DNA of 64,000 nt from Halobacteriales archaeon QH_7_66_36 (GCA_003021175.1 PXQV01000015.1:273510-337509), one strand, 5' to 3'. Positions 15,846 to 24,782 are shown, counted from the first letter of the stretch. Program-made: numbers and translations. Notes: generated from the letters alone by a model not told the origin.

Positions 15846-17858
15846 ATGTCTGGTTCGAGCCGTGATCAACCGAATATAGAATCACTCCTGCGACAGTTGA
15901 CCACAGAAGGATTGACTGATGATGAGAAGGTACGGAACTCGGTTATCGCAGCCGCCCTTTCCCAGAATGACTCTGTTAGAAACTCCTTGTCGAAAGCTCT
16001 CCTCGGAAAGATAGTGCAGCATTGGCAGTACCCCTTCAACCCACGAACCACGTTTGGAAGTATTGGAGTCGGCAAAACGTTCGATAGTCGTCCGTTCTAT
16101 CTCTCGGAAGAGAACCTCATCAGGCATCTCTTAGCTGTAGGACAGTCCGGCTCTGGGAAGACCACTCTCTTCTACAGTTTGATGAGCGAGGTCGAGAAGC
16201 CGTTCTGGGCGTTCGATTTGAAGCAGGATTACCGTCATCTCATCCACGATCTAGATCTTCTGGTGTTGCCGTGGACTGAGCTAAAGTTCAATCCTCTCAG
16301 GCCTCCGGAAGATGTCCCGCCGAGGAGGTGGGCTCAGGTTTTCGCAGAAATATTCGGTCATGCCACGTCGCTTCTCAGTGGTTCGAAGAATTACTTGATG
16401 AAGAAGATTATCGAGCTCTACACGCTGTACAACTTGTTTGACAAGGTTTCGGAGCCGTACCCGAGTCTCCATGAGCTGGAGTTCTTGATCAAGAAGGACA
16501 AGATCAACTTTGTCAGGAAGTCGTCGGATTACCGTGACACGCTTCTCAACCGTTTGGAGGCGATGAACCTGGTCGCGGGAACCGTCTTCGACTGTAGCCA
16601 GGGTTACGCAGTAGATGAACTACTTCAGAGGAACGTTGTCTTCGAGTTCGACGGTCTTTCCCGAGACGTTCAGAACTTCCTGATGGAGATTCTCTTTGCC
16701 TACGTCTATGAGTACAGGATCAGTCAGAACCACCGCAGTAGTGGTTTGAACCATTTGTTTTTCCTTGATGAGGGGAAGCGTGTCTTCAGTGTGTACAAGG
16801 AGAGGCAGGATGCCGCAGGTATTCCTGAGATTGATGAGTTGACGGCTAAGATGCGAGAGTTCGGGGAAGGATTGGTGGTCGCGGATCAGGAAGCAAGTAA
16901 GTTGACGGATTCGATCAAGGCGAATACCTACACTAAATTCCTCCTACCTACAGCCGATCAGAAGCAGTTCCAAGCAGTCACAGAGGCGATGAACCTGTCT
17001 GAGAGGCAGGCGGAGTTCGCACAGCAGCTTGAAACAGGAGAGGCAATCATCCAGGTCGGAAGCCGTGGCCCGGTCCCGGTCAAACTCCACAACTACGAGA
17101 TAGAAAAGACCGTCACCGACAGAGAACTGGAAAAACAGCAGGCCGAGGAGTGGAGCCAGCTTTCGCATGAGATTCGGAAGACCACGAAGCGGTTCGACTC
17201 CCGTATCGCTCCTGGAAGATCAGAGGAAGTACCGGAACCCCGTATCCCGGACGATCCTACGGAAGCACAGGTTTCCGAACTTGGGAATCGGCTTCTGAAA
17301 GACGTGGTTGAGAACCCGTTCAAGCCTCTCACCGAGCGTTACGAGCGTTTCTCCAGCAGTTACAAGGGAAACAAGGCGAAGAACGAGCTTGTCGACCAAG
17401 GACTCGTCATAGAACGCAACGTCAAATCGGATGAAAGCAAGCGAAAGCTGCTGCAACTGACAGAGAAAGGCCGTGACTACGTCGAAGACAGTCTAGATCT
17501 GGACACGAAACACCAGGGCCGAGGCGGGATCATCCACCGCTACTGGCAACACCAGATCAAGGAAACATTCGAAGAACAGGGTTGGGCCGCGGAACTCGAA
17601 GTCTTCGACGCCGATGTCTACGCCAACACGGGAGAGAAAGAGATTATCGTAGAAGTAGCGATGGGGGACAACAAGCGGGAGATCCAGCATTTGAAACAGC
17701 ACCTGGAAACAGGGTTCGATAAGGTACGGGTCGCCGCTCGGAACCAAGAGGTATTGGAAGGATTGAAGCAGAGGATCGACGAGGAAGGGTTAGCTACGGA
17801 TCGGGTGGCGTTTCGACTGGTTCGAGAGTTCAGAGAGTCAGAGATAGGGCCGTTGTAG
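15846..17858 (+). CDS. HerA/VirB4-like ATPase with C-terminal winged helix and endonuclease-like region
   Basis: The 670-residue protein has Walker A AVGQSGSGKTTLFYSL (about residues 97-112), Walker B in NHLFFLDEGKRVF and a sensor-like ADQEASKLTDSIKANTYTKF, as in FtsK/HerA/TraG-family DNA pumps. Two later regions are a winged helix (KNELVDQGLVIERNVKSDES, then LLQLTEKGRDYVED) and an alpha/beta segment with EKEIIVEVAMGD that could be a degenerate PD-(D/E)XK fold. Proteins of this build occur in haloarchaeal plasmids and integrated elements. It starts the plasmid-like half of block 1. DNA transfer or packaging are possible roles. Confidence 0.75.
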   Translation: MSGSSRDQPNIESLLRQLTTEGLTDDEKVRNSVIAAALSQNDSVRNSLSKALLGKIVQHWQYPFNPRTTFGSIGVGKTFDSRPFYLSEENLIRHLLAVGQSGSGKTTLFYSLMSEVEKPFWAFDLKQDYRHLIHDLDLLVLPWTELKFNPLRPPEDVPPRRWAQVFAEIFGHATSLLSGSKNYLMKKIIELYTLYNLFDKVSEPYPSLHELEFLIKKDKINFVRKSSDYRDTLLNRLEAMNLVAGTVFDCSQGYAVDELLQRNVVFEFDGLSRDVQNFLMEILFAYVYEYRISQNHRSSGLNHLFFLDEGKRVFSVYKERQDAAGIPEIDELTAKMREFGEGLVVADQEASKLTDSIKANTYTKFLLPTADQKQFQAVTEAMNLSERQAEFAQQLETGEAIIQVGSRGPVPVKLHNYEIEKTVTDRELEKQQAEEWSQLSHEIRKTTKRFDSRIAPGRSEEVPEPRIPDDPTEAQVSELGNRLLKDVVENPFKPLTERYERFSSSYKGNKAKNELVDQGLVIERNVKSDESKRKLLQLTEKGRDYVEDSLDLDTKHQGRGGIIHRYWQHQIKETFEEQGWAAELEVFDADVYANTGEKEIIVEVAMGDNKREIQHLKQHLETGFDKVRVAARNQEVLEGLKQRIDEEGLATDRVAFRLVREFRESEIGPL

Positions 17859-17895
17859 AGTGTTCTGGGGTTTCTGTTGTGGTGAGATTCAAAGG

Positions 17896-18069
17896 TTAAG
17901 CTCTTGAGAATTTTAATCCTGCCCAACTGAAGAACAGTCCCAAGAAAAATAGGATAAGACGGCTCCCAAGGTCGATATCTGGTGCTAGAAAGGCAGCAAT
18001 GATTGCTCCTGCTCCTATTAGAACGGCCATCGCTGTTCCCGACAGCAGAGCGTTTGCATCACCAGCCAT
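17896..18069 (-). CDS. Small two-helix membrane protein
   Basis: A 57-residue protein: ATG at 18069, residues 9-27 hydrophobic (SGTAMAVLIGAGAIIAAFLA), a short DIDLGSR turn and a second hydrophobic helix (LILFFLGLFFSWAGLKF). It fills most of the gap between the HerA-like gene and the TraB-like gene. No family was recognised. The clean start, stop and two-helix pattern are the only support. Confidence 0.5.
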   Translation of the reverse strand: MAGDANALLSGTAMAVLIGAGAIIAAFLAPDIDLGSRLILFFLGLFFSWAGLKFSRA

Positions 18070-18177
18070 GTTCTATCAGGTAGGTATAACTCATTTGTTA
18101 TAACTTATACCGATCAGCAAGAGGCAAACATCTCTACTGAAACAAATTGAAAAGGCTCGTTGTCCTCTATAATATCA

Positions 18178-18948
18178 ATGAAAGCCGTAGTGAAGGGCGA
18201 AACCCATCTCTCTAAGAAGGATAAGCAGGCCTTGATGCAGATGGATCTCTCTGAGTTTGACGCGGTTTTCAGAGAGGGGTATGATACGGATTATTTCAAA
18301 CGAGATATCACTTCGATGTACGCCCTGTTTGGTATCGGCCACCTGGTTTACGGAGCTACGTTCGGGCGACTGTACTTTTCTCTTGATGAGATGAAGGAGG
18401 ATGCAGAGGAGAAGGGTGTTGGCTTTCATGACGAGATTGATTCTTCAGTCCGTGAAACCTATGAGATGGTTTCGGTGAAGAAACAGATTCTGCTACTTAT
18501 CTTGTCACCGTTCCTGGGAATGTTGATACTCGGCTTGGTATCGGCCCCGTTCCAAATTTTCTTGCCTGATCTATCACCGATGCTAACCGTTCTTACAGGG
18601 TATGTGGCGGGATTAGCAGTAATCCTGTTTTTCGGGTTTGTGTGGGCGCTGGGCTTCTTCATGCTGATCGTCGACGAAGTCATGTACGACCGAGATGAAC
18701 ACATGGCAGAGAACATCATCGAAATTTCTGAAGAGGAGGGTTATGAAAAAGTGCTCGTGAGCTGTGGAGGAGAACACCTGTCAGGCATCTCCTCGTACTT
18801 GGAAGAGAACGGCTGGGAGACAGAAGAACGTACAACTGACAGCCCCATAGGAAAGGTACTGTTGTGGAAGGACAAAGTACTCAGTGCAGTACTCAATCCC
18901 CGAAACACCCTGAGTAAGGCGGTTTCCAAGATTAGGAGCAGCATTTAG
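18178..18948 (+). CDS. Membrane protein with TraB/PrgY-like ends
   Basis: The protein has 256 residues. The N-terminus AVVKGETHLSKKD with DLSEFDAVFREGYD and the C-terminal VLVSCGGEHLSGISSYLEE resemble the two conserved ends of TraB/PrgY/GumN proteins (a GTxHxS-like start and a GxxHxxGI-like end). Two strongly hydrophobic segments (about residues 105-125 and 135-165) sit between them. TraB-like proteins bind or process peptides, for example plasmid pheromone control, though the archaeal function is unknown. The length is shorter than the usual haloarchaeal TraB of 400-500 residues. The assignment is tentative. Confidence 0.6.
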   Translation: MKAVVKGETHLSKKDKQALMQMDLSEFDAVFREGYDTDYFKRDITSMYALFGIGHLVYGATFGRLYFSLDEMKEDAEEKGVGFHDEIDSSVRETYEMVSVKKQILLLILSPFLGMLILGLVSAPFQIFLPDLSPMLTVLTGYVAGLAVILFFGFVWALGFFMLIVDEVMYDRDEHMAENIIEISEEEGYEKVLVSCGGEHLSGISSYLEENGWETEERTTDSPIGKVLLWKDKVLSAVLNPRNTLSKAVSKIRSSI

Positions 18949-19037
18949 GATTATTTATTTAAATATCTTAGACTAGTTTTCTCTTGAAAAGCCAAACGAA
19001 GGAAGGAAAGAGCAAAGCAACTGGATAGAGACCCTAG

Positions 19038-19080
19038 AATCGTTCGTTCCACGGACGAAGAGTCCAATCTACGAACGGTT
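19038..19080. repeat. Inverted repeat upstream of the integrase gene
   Basis: AATCGTTCGT (19038-19047) and ACGAACGGTT (19071-19080) are complementary at 9 of 10 positions around a 23-base spacer. The stretch 18949-19229 otherwise holds only an AT-rich TTATTTAAATA promoter-like run near 18955 and no gene. The repeat could be an integrase or excisionase site, or a transcription stop. Confidence 0.35.
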
Positions 19081-19229
19081 CAATGGACATCAAGTGAGAC
19101 CGGGTGCAAAAGAAAGCCGACAAACAATCTCCCCGGCCAAGTGAACCCAGTGTTCAATGGACCAACCATCCAACTGAATCATGGTGTCTCCTCTTCTTCC
19201 TTCTCTCTAATCACCGTGAATTCAAGAAT

Positions 19230-20471
19230 ATGACCACAACCGAATACATCAACGTGTCCAAAGCTCTTCAAAACCTAGAAAATGAAGTTTCTAAGCAGAA
19301 CTTCGAGGCGGTCCGAGACCTAATCAACCACGCTGCGGCAGAGGGCATCGGTGAAAGCCAGCAGCAACGCCACATCTACGCCTGGAAGACCGTACTGAAA
19401 AAATTCGCACCGGAAGATTTCCAGATACGTGGAGCCTCCGAACAGGAACTCAAGACTCTTGTCGCAGCTCTAAACAGGAGTGAATACGCCGAGGCAACTA
19501 AGCACAAGTTCCGATGTGCGATCAAGAAGCTGTACACGGTCGAAAACCGGGGACAAGCACCCGATAAAATCCAGTTCTTCTCGGTTCACAAGAACAATAA
19601 ACCGACTTCCGTTTCTCGTGAGGATCTCTTCACAAAAAATGAATTGAAGCGGTTGCTTCGGAACTTCACCAGCACCCGAGACCGAGCATTCACCTACGTT
19701 CTTTACGAGTCTGCGGCCCGGCCAGGAGAACTACTTTCTCGGAATATTGGGGACTTTACCACGAACGAGAAAGGCGACTTCATCTTCCTTGAGGGGGCCA
19801 AAGGAACTCCCGACAGGACAAACCAGCTCGTCCGATCAGGGAGACCCTTGCGTGAATGGATTACGTCACATCCGCTTGGTGGAGAACCTGGAGATATTGA
19901 AGACCCGAACGCACCTCTATGGGTGAAGACGGAACAGCAGGCGTGCAAAAACTGTGGCAAGATACCGCACCGCCACAAGGATTCCTGTAACTACGAACCC
20001 GCTCTTGCGGATCGGCTGAAATACGACGCCTTCACCAGGGGATTCAAGTCCGCATGTGAGAAGGCGGATATCCCGAAGAATAAGCGGCGGCCGTACAACC
20101 TGCGGCACACCCGTTTGACTGAGGTTGCGACGTTTATGGGATACGAGCAGTTGAACAAGTTCGCGGGCTGGAAGCCTGGAAGTGACCGGGCCAAGGTCTA
20201 CGTCCACTTGAACAACGATGACGTCAATAGAGCGATCAGGGAGCAGTATGGTCTCAGCGGTGATGAAGACGAGGACAAGAACAAGGAGTGTCCATTTTGT
20301 GGGACAGAAAATGAGTCACAGCACAGTGAGTGCCGTCAATGTGGAAGACCGCTCAGTCTGAAAGATGAGGATGAAATGGAAGAGAAACAGGACATCTTGG
20401 AGCGGTTAGCCGAACTGGATGAAAAAGGCGTGTTGGAAAAGCTTGGAGACTTGGATGGGCTGGAAGAGTGA
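19230..20471 (+). CDS. Tyrosine recombinase / integrase with zinc-ribbon tail
   Basis: From the ATG at 19230 (413 residues) the protein has an N-terminal SAM-like DNA-binding domain (about 1-130) and a catalytic domain. The first catalytic Arg is in YESAARPGELLSR, the HxxR box is YNLRHTRLTE, and the nucleophile Tyr is in AKVYVHLN. An insert within the catalytic domain has Cys/His pairs (QACKNCGKIPHRHKDSC). A C-terminal zinc ribbon (CPFCGTENESQHSECRQCG) and an acidic helix follow. This is the usual haloarchaeal integrase for plasmids and proviruses that enter tRNA genes, and it is the likely enzyme that inserted this block. Confidence 0.88.
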   Translation: MTTTEYINVSKALQNLENEVSKQNFEAVRDLINHAAAEGIGESQQQRHIYAWKTVLKKFAPEDFQIRGASEQELKTLVAALNRSEYAEATKHKFRCAIKKLYTVENRGQAPDKIQFFSVHKNNKPTSVSREDLFTKNELKRLLRNFTSTRDRAFTYVLYESAARPGELLSRNIGDFTTNEKGDFIFLEGAKGTPDRTNQLVRSGRPLREWITSHPLGGEPGDIEDPNAPLWVKTEQQACKNCGKIPHRHKDSCNYEPALADRLKYDAFTRGFKSACEKADIPKNKRRPYNLRHTRLTEVATFMGYEQLNKFAGWKPGSDRAKVYVHLNNDDVNRAIREQYGLSGDEDEDKNKECPFCGTENESQHSECRQCGRPLSLKDEDEMEEKQDILERLAELDEKGVLEKLGDLDGLEE

Positions 20472-20528
20472 TTTCTGGTTCTCCCTCACCTATTTAAATC
20501 TTGGACAGTATTGTTGACCGTAGTCACT

Positions 20529-21191
20529 ATGATTGACCAAGATGAGTCTGGTATCCTGCTTCCAATACCTCTAGGAGAGAAACGAATATTCCGAAACCAG
20601 TCAATGGACGACATCCTCGAACTATTATACCGCAACCCTCACAGCGAATTCGGTATCCGCCAACTCCGAGAAATCACAGAGCACGGAGCCAAAACCGTAG
20701 ACACAGCAATCACACTCTTCACCCAACTCGGTGTCATTACCACTCGGAGAGATGGAAACAAGAAACTGGTCAGCATCAACAGAGACCGGGTTCAAAAGCC
20801 AGATGATCCGATCCTCGAAATCTCTCAGGAAGAGTTCCGGAACCCAGTGAAGGCTTTCCTCGACGAAGTTGATCAAGCAGAAGCAGAGATCGTCGGTACA
20901 ATATTGTTCGGCAGCGTGGCCAGGGGTGAAGCTGACAGAGCCAGCGATATAGACCTCCAAGTAATCGTCTCAGGAGAACTGACCGAGGCGAGGAGAGAAC
21001 TCCACGGCATCAGGCAGGAAGTGGAGGGCCAGAAGTTCGATGGAGAGCGTTACGAGCTACAGCTCCTCGTTGAATCCGTGGGAAGTGCAGAGAGCTACGG
21101 CGAAAAACTTCGAGAAATCTTCTCAGAGGGCATCAAGCTGAGGAAAACAGACGAACTGGAAAATGTCAAGGAGGCGGTTTTCAATGGATGA
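20529..21191 (+). CDS. Winged-helix/MNT nucleotidyltransferase, antitoxin of an MNT-HEPN pair
   Basis: The protein has 220 residues. Residues 20-85 form a winged helix (EFGIRQLREITEHGAKTVDT) and about residues 120-200 a minimal nucleotidyltransferase domain with LFGSVARGEADRASDIDLQV (Gly128-Ser129, Asp140 and Asp142 as metal ligands). The stop overlaps the start of a HEPN-like gene by eight bases, the standard layout of MNT-HEPN toxin-antitoxin pairs, in which MNT modifies and silences the HEPN RNase. The HTH suggests autoregulation. A TATA-like TATTTAAATC lies about 37 bases upstream. Confidence 0.82.
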   Translation: MIDQDESGILLPIPLGEKRIFRNQSMDDILELLYRNPHSEFGIRQLREITEHGAKTVDTAITLFTQLGVITTRRDGNKKLVSINRDRVQKPDDPILEISQEEFRNPVKAFLDEVDQAEAEIVGTILFGSVARGEADRASDIDLQVIVSGELTEARRELHGIRQEVEGQKFDGERYELQLLVESVGSAESYGEKLREIFSEGIKLRKTDELENVKEAVFNG

Positions 21192-21678
21192 AAGCCATAT
21201 CGAAGACAAACTAGACGAGGTCCAAAATCTGTTCGACAGGAGGCCTGAAGAAGTCGAAACCGGGTTGGACGTTGATGATTCTGAAATGCTGCAACTTCGG
21301 AAAGCTTGCCGACTCCTAGAGGCAGCGAGACACTTAGTCGAAGAAAACGGGTACTACACAGTTGTCATCGAGTCCTGCTTCGGAGCGATTGAACGCACAC
21401 TACAGTTCTACCTCCTGGAGAACGACTTCCTCCACCCGGACGAGTACATCGATCATCAAGCCGTCTATGAAGAGAGCTACGAAGCAGGGCTTTATAACCA
21501 GGAATTCAGGGATAAACTGGTCGAACTCTGGAGAAACAACCGCTCCAGGTCATACTACCGAGAAGGTGTAGGAAGCAACGAGAGAGCAGAGAAAATGCTT
21601 GAACTCGCGGAAGCCATCCACGAACACGTTCTCCAATTAGCCGGTGAGAGCCACGAATGCATCTGTAACACGGCCTAA
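21184..21678 (+). CDS. HEPN-domain protein, probable toxin of the MNT-HEPN pair
   Basis: This 164-residue helical protein has a HEPN core: LRKACRLLEAARHLVEENGYYTVVIESCFGAI is typical of the first helices, and the C-terminal helix carries LWRNNRSRSYYREGVGS in the place where HEPN RNases have their R-x4-6-H motif. A clear catalytic His is not present here, with Tyr at the end of the motif. It starts within the last codons of the MNT gene, so the two are translationally coupled. An RNase toxin role is known for the family and only inferred here. Confidence 0.75.
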   Translation: MDESHIEDKLDEVQNLFDRRPEEVETGLDVDDSEMLQLRKACRLLEAARHLVEENGYYTVVIESCFGAIERTLQFYLLENDFLHPDEYIDHQAVYEESYEAGLYNQEFRDKLVELWRNNRSRSYYREGVGSNERAEKMLELAEAIHEHVLQLAGESHECICNTA

Positions 21679-21718
21679 CCCCGCTCCCTCTATTCTTTCC
21701 CATCTACTACCAGTATTA

Positions 21719-21871
21719 ATGGATGAAGTCACGTATAGCGAAATACTGGAAGCAGAAGAACTCTTGGAAGAGTTGGAATCTTGGTCGGAGGAAGAAGTCG
21801 GGGTGTTGCCGAAGCTGTACCGGGAGAAAGCAAGAGAATTCCGGGGGCTAACGAACTCTGGCGACGGATAA
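21719..21871 (+). CDS. Short acidic helical protein
   Basis: A 50-residue protein with a Glu-rich helix (ILEAEELLEELESWSEEEVG) and a basic tail (LPKLYREKAREFRG). It follows the HEPN gene by 40 bases and precedes a coiled-coil protein. No family was recognised. Support is limited to codon pattern and a plausible upstream TATA-like region (CAGTATTAATG). Confidence 0.4.
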   Translation: MDEVTYSEILEAEELLEELESWSEEEVGVLPKLYREKAREFRGLTNSGDG

Positions 21872-21903
21872 CATCTTTCCCACTTCTCCGATCTCTACCA
21901 GTT

Positions 21904-22311
21904 ATGGAGTACCGCGACTACTGGGAAGACCTAGATCTTCAGGAATTCGATGTGGAAGAGTTTCTCCGCGGGGAGCAGCAGAGTGAGCAGGATCGGCTGG
22001 AACAGGAATTACAGCGTATAGAAGACTTGTTGAGCGAACGGGAAGAGATTCATTCTGAGTCGGTTGAAGAGTTAGAGTCGAAGCTTGACTGGTACATCGA
22101 ACAGTTGGAAGACCTGTATCGAGGATTCGGTGGCGGTCAGAAAGAGGAGAAAGAGAATTTGAAGACGAAGATCGAGGATTTCTATAGCGATTTGCGGAGG
22201 GAGAAGCGGAACCAGTGGAGGGACAAGATCGAATTAGAGATGGAACTACGAGAAGTTGAACACGCACTGGGAGAGATAGAGGAAAGTGATCTCTTCAAAC
22301 TGCTACAGTGA
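21904..22311 (+). CDS. Coiled-coil protein
   Basis: This 135-residue protein is almost entirely charged helix. Heptad-like repeats run from about residue 25 to 75 and again from 80 to 130 (QDRLEQELQRIEDLLSEREE, then REVEHALGEIEESDLFKLL), with a flexible FGGGQKEEKE joint between. There are no catalytic residues. It overlaps the 3' end of the convergent Orc1/Cdc6 gene by nine bases. A structural or DNA-partition role in a plasmid-like element is possible but unproven. Confidence 0.6.
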   Translation: MEYRDYWEDLDLQEFDVEEFLRGEQQSEQDRLEQELQRIEDLLSEREEIHSESVEELESKLDWYIEQLEDLYRGFGGGQKEEKENLKTKIEDFYSDLRREKRNQWRDKIELEMELREVEHALGEIEESDLFKLLQ

Positions 22312-23331
22312 AGCCAACTTCACGTCTCTTGTTTTACCTTCCTGGCCGCCGTAGTGGTATTCTGCTTCAATCAGATCGAGGAGTTCCAGGTGTTTGAGGA
22401 AGTCGCTGAGCCGGCGTTTGGACAACGTGTTCTCGTTGTAGGTCTTGCAGAGTTCCTCGTACCGCGTGTAGATGTCTCCTGTATTGATGCTGTTATTCTC
22501 GACGTCGAGTTCCTGCACTGCCTGATACAGCAACCGATGATGCTCGGAAAAGTGGGATAGGAGGTGTCCAGCGTACTTTTCGAAGGCTTGTTCCTGTACG
22601 TCCTGAGTGTGTGATTCGGTGATTACTGAGTTGGTGGTTTCTGCGGCGTGTTTCAGCCAGTAGAGACCTGCTGTAATGTTCTGGGTTGTAGCGGTGATGT
22701 AGGTCAATGCGGCTTTCTGAAGGCTTTGGTCGGTCAGTGCTTTCTGTGCCCGCTTCAGGAGTATTTGGAAGGCTTCTTCGGCGGTGTAGGGTTCGAATCC
22801 GATTCTCCGTGGTTGGAGGCTGCTGTAGGTTCTTTCCTCGATCTTATTCTTCAGGTCTTCGTGGTTCGATGAGATTAGGACTAAACCTGTTTGTCCGCGT
22901 GTTTCCATCCTGGTTAGGAAGTAGAGTAGGTCGTCGCCGTCATTCAATAATAGGAAGTCGATTTCGTCCAGGATAACGACGGTATCGAGAACTCCGGTTT
23001 TCTCCACCAGTTTTCGCTGGAGATCGGAGGTGTGGTAGCCGTCTCCGATTTTCTCCCCGGTTAGCTGTTGGAGAACTTGTTTGAGAGCTTTGTACTGGGT
23101 GTCGTGTTTGGAGCAGTCGACGTAGCACTTGTTATCGATCTCCTGAAGGGTGAGGTGTGTTACGTGTGTTTTTCCAGTTCCCTGAGGTCCGTGGATAAAC
23201 AGGTTCTGGGAAACTGACTCGTTTGAAAATACATCTCTGAGGGCCTCTATTTCTTGTTCTCGATATTCTATGTTTTGTGGGATGTAGTTAGTTTGTAGCG
23301 GTGTCGGGTCTTTGAGTGGCGGTTCTGGCAT
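22303..23331 (-). CDS. orc: Orc1/Cdc6-family replication initiator ATPase
   Basis: The protein has 342 residues. The Orc1/Cdc6 start (YIPQNIEYREQEIEALRDVF) is followed by Walker A FIHGPQGTGKTHVTH (about 44-58), Walker B VVILDEIDFLLLNDGD (about 118-133), the sensor-like TGLVLISSN and a C-terminal winged helix (about 255-335, including TLSKRRLSDFLKHLELLDLI). Such initiators bind a nearby replication origin. The 170-base upstream region carries a strong palindrome. It is the best evidence that this half of block 1 was an autonomous plasmid or virus. Confidence 0.88.
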   Translation of the reverse strand: MPEPPLKDPTPLQTNYIPQNIEYREQEIEALRDVFSNESVSQNLFIHGPQGTGKTHVTHLTLQEIDNKCYVDCSKHDTQYKALKQVLQQLTGEKIGDGYHTSDLQRKLVEKTGVLDTVVILDEIDFLLLNDGDDLLYFLTRMETRGQTGLVLISSNHEDLKNKIEERTYSSLQPRRIGFEPYTAEEAFQILLKRAQKALTDQSLQKAALTYITATTQNITAGLYWLKHAAETTNSVITESHTQDVQEQAFEKYAGHLLSHFSEHHRLLYQAVQELDVENNSINTGDIYTRYEELCKTYNENTLSKRRLSDFLKHLELLDLIEAEYHYGGQEGKTRDVKLASL

Positions 23332-23434
23332 AATAACAGGTGTCTCTGGTCAAAGGGAGTTACACGGTTTTTTCGGTAGCGGGTTTCGATTGGACGTGGT
23401 ACAAGGATGCGGTGTAGCTAGTTTTAATTCGAGT

Positions 23435-23460
23435 CCGGGGAGTTCCGCGGAATGCTCCGG
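23435..23460. promoter_or_regulatory. 26-base palindrome upstream of the Orc1/Cdc6 gene (operator or origin element)
   Basis: The two arms CCGG-GAG...CTCCGG surround a perfect TTCCGCGGAA core, and the whole 26 bases are self-complementary except for a few central-flanking mismatches. It lies about 105 bases upstream of the initiator start in an otherwise gene-free stretch (23332-23500). Such a site could be an origin recognition element or an autoregulatory operator. I could not match it to the haloarchaeal ORB consensus. Confidence 0.45.
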
Positions 23461-23500
23461 GTTTCTTCTTAATGACAAGGTGATCTAATATCTATCCGGT

Positions 23501-23590
23501 ATGAAGGACTGTATCAGAGATGCCGGTCACTGTTTGGTGAACGAAGAGGAAAATACAGAGAGATGTATTTACTGCGGTGAAATGTTTTGA
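23501..23590 (+). CDS. Tiny four-cysteine zinc-finger protein
   Basis: A 29-residue frame starting at ATG with cysteines at 4, 11, 22 and 25 and ending RCIYCGEMF. The CxxC end and paired cysteines suggest a zinc knuckle. The stop overlaps a TTG start of the next zinc-finger gene. It is short, so the call rests on cysteine placement and the coupling. Confidence 0.35.
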   Translation: MKDCIRDAGHCLVNEEENTERCIYCGEMF

Positions 23591-23856
23591 GGACAGATTT
23601 TGAAAATCATCAGCCGACGGATTTCACCAGGAACAATCCTTCAAACGCTCCAAAGGAACTGAAGGGAAAGACGACCTCGAAGCCTTACTCAAGAAACAAC
23701 AGGTGGCATAAAACAGGTGAACTCTACGATTGTTCCGATACTGGGATGCAGGGGCTGATCAATAATCACAGGTTCAAATGTATGAACTGTGGTGTCATCA
23801 CCAACTGGTACAATTATCCATTTGGGGAAAATCTGCCGGACTGGTTCAAGCAGTGA
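23587..23856 (+). CDS. Small CxxC protein, function unknown
   Basis: The 89-residue frame begins with TTG overlapping the preceding stop. It is rich in Asn, Lys and Trp. One zinc half-site is visible (RFKCMNCGVITNW), and a lone Cys lies upstream (ELYDCSDTG). No family was recognised. Possibly one split gene with the 29-residue frame just before it, since the two overlap and both carry CxxC motifs. Confidence 0.5.
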   Translation: MRTDFENHQPTDFTRNNPSNAPKELKGKTTSKPYSRNNRWHKTGELYDCSDTGMQGLINNHRFKCMNCGVITNWYNYPFGENLPDWFKQ

Positions 23857-23947
23857 CTCTGTGGGGTTCATTCGAAACGTGTCCCCTGATCTGGTTTTTG
23901 AAGCTACCTGACTTGGATTACTGGTTACGAGGTCCGATATAGCCGAG

Positions 23948-24742
23948 ATGTTTCAAGATTCACACCCACAAAACGGTATTCTACGCTCGGAAACCTACTT
24001 GACGACGAATTATGAGCCGGAGGAACCGGTTAGCAGAGAAACAGAGATCAACAGGATAGCTGACGCAGTCCGACCGCTAACCCATAGAAAGACGCCAGAG
24101 AACCTGCTAGTGTACGGGCCTGCCGGAGTCGGGAAAACCACCTGTGTCAAACACGTATTCGATAGACTGGAAAGCGAGACCGGTGCGAAAGCAGTCTACA
24201 TCAACGCCTGGCAGTATAACACCCGACCAAGCCTGCTAACAGAACTACTGATCAAACTCGGCTACCCAGCACCACGGAAAGGCAAACCCGTAGACGAACT
24301 ACTCTCCAAACTCAAAGAATGGCTGGACAAGAACCGTGGAGTGGCCGTAGCTATCGACGAGTTTGACCAGTTACAGGAGAAGACGGAGATCATCTATGAC
24401 TTGCAAATGCTGAATCAGGAGGCCGAAAACAGTCTGGGAATCGTAATGGTATCGAACCAGCCTCCTTCCCAGGTACAGCTAGATCCTCGAAGCCGGAGCC
24501 GTTTGAACTGTCAAACACTCCAGTTCAACTCTTACAACGCACCGCAACTACGGGAAATACTTTCTAAGCGTGTAGAACAGGCCTTCAAACCCGGAACCGT
24601 ACCTGATGAAGTCCTTGAAGAGATCGTTGAACAGGTGGCGGAGAACAGTGGCGACTGTCGAGAAGCACTGGAAACACTGTTGAGAGTAGGTCGGAAAGCG
24701 GATCAAGAAGGTCGTTCAAAGGTTTCTTTGAATTATTTTTAA
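23948..24742 (+). CDS. Short Orc1/Cdc6-like ATPase lacking the C-terminal winged helix
   Basis: The protein has 264 residues with the Orc1/Cdc6 layout: YLTTNYEPEEPVSRETEINR, Walker A LLVYGPAGVGKTTCVKH, Walker B GVAVAIDEFDQL, sensor 1 SLGIVMVSN, and a lid domain (SGDCREALETLLRVGRKA). It stops where the winged-helix DNA-binding domain should begin, so it is about 100 residues shorter than normal initiators. It could be a natural short paralogue acting with the full-length initiator on the other strand, or a truncated copy. Confidence 0.78.
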   Translation: MFQDSHPQNGILRSETYLTTNYEPEEPVSRETEINRIADAVRPLTHRKTPENLLVYGPAGVGKTTCVKHVFDRLESETGAKAVYINAWQYNTRPSLLTELLIKLGYPAPRKGKPVDELLSKLKEWLDKNRGVAVAIDEFDQLQEKTEIIYDLQMLNQEAENSLGIVMVSNQPPSQVQLDPRSRSRLNCQTLQFNSYNAPQLREILSKRVEQAFKPGTVPDEVLEEIVEQVAENSGDCREALETLLRVGRKADQEGRSKVSLNYF

Positions 24743-24782
24743 ACCGTTTGAGATTTTACAGCGAATAAGGAGGTGACAACTG

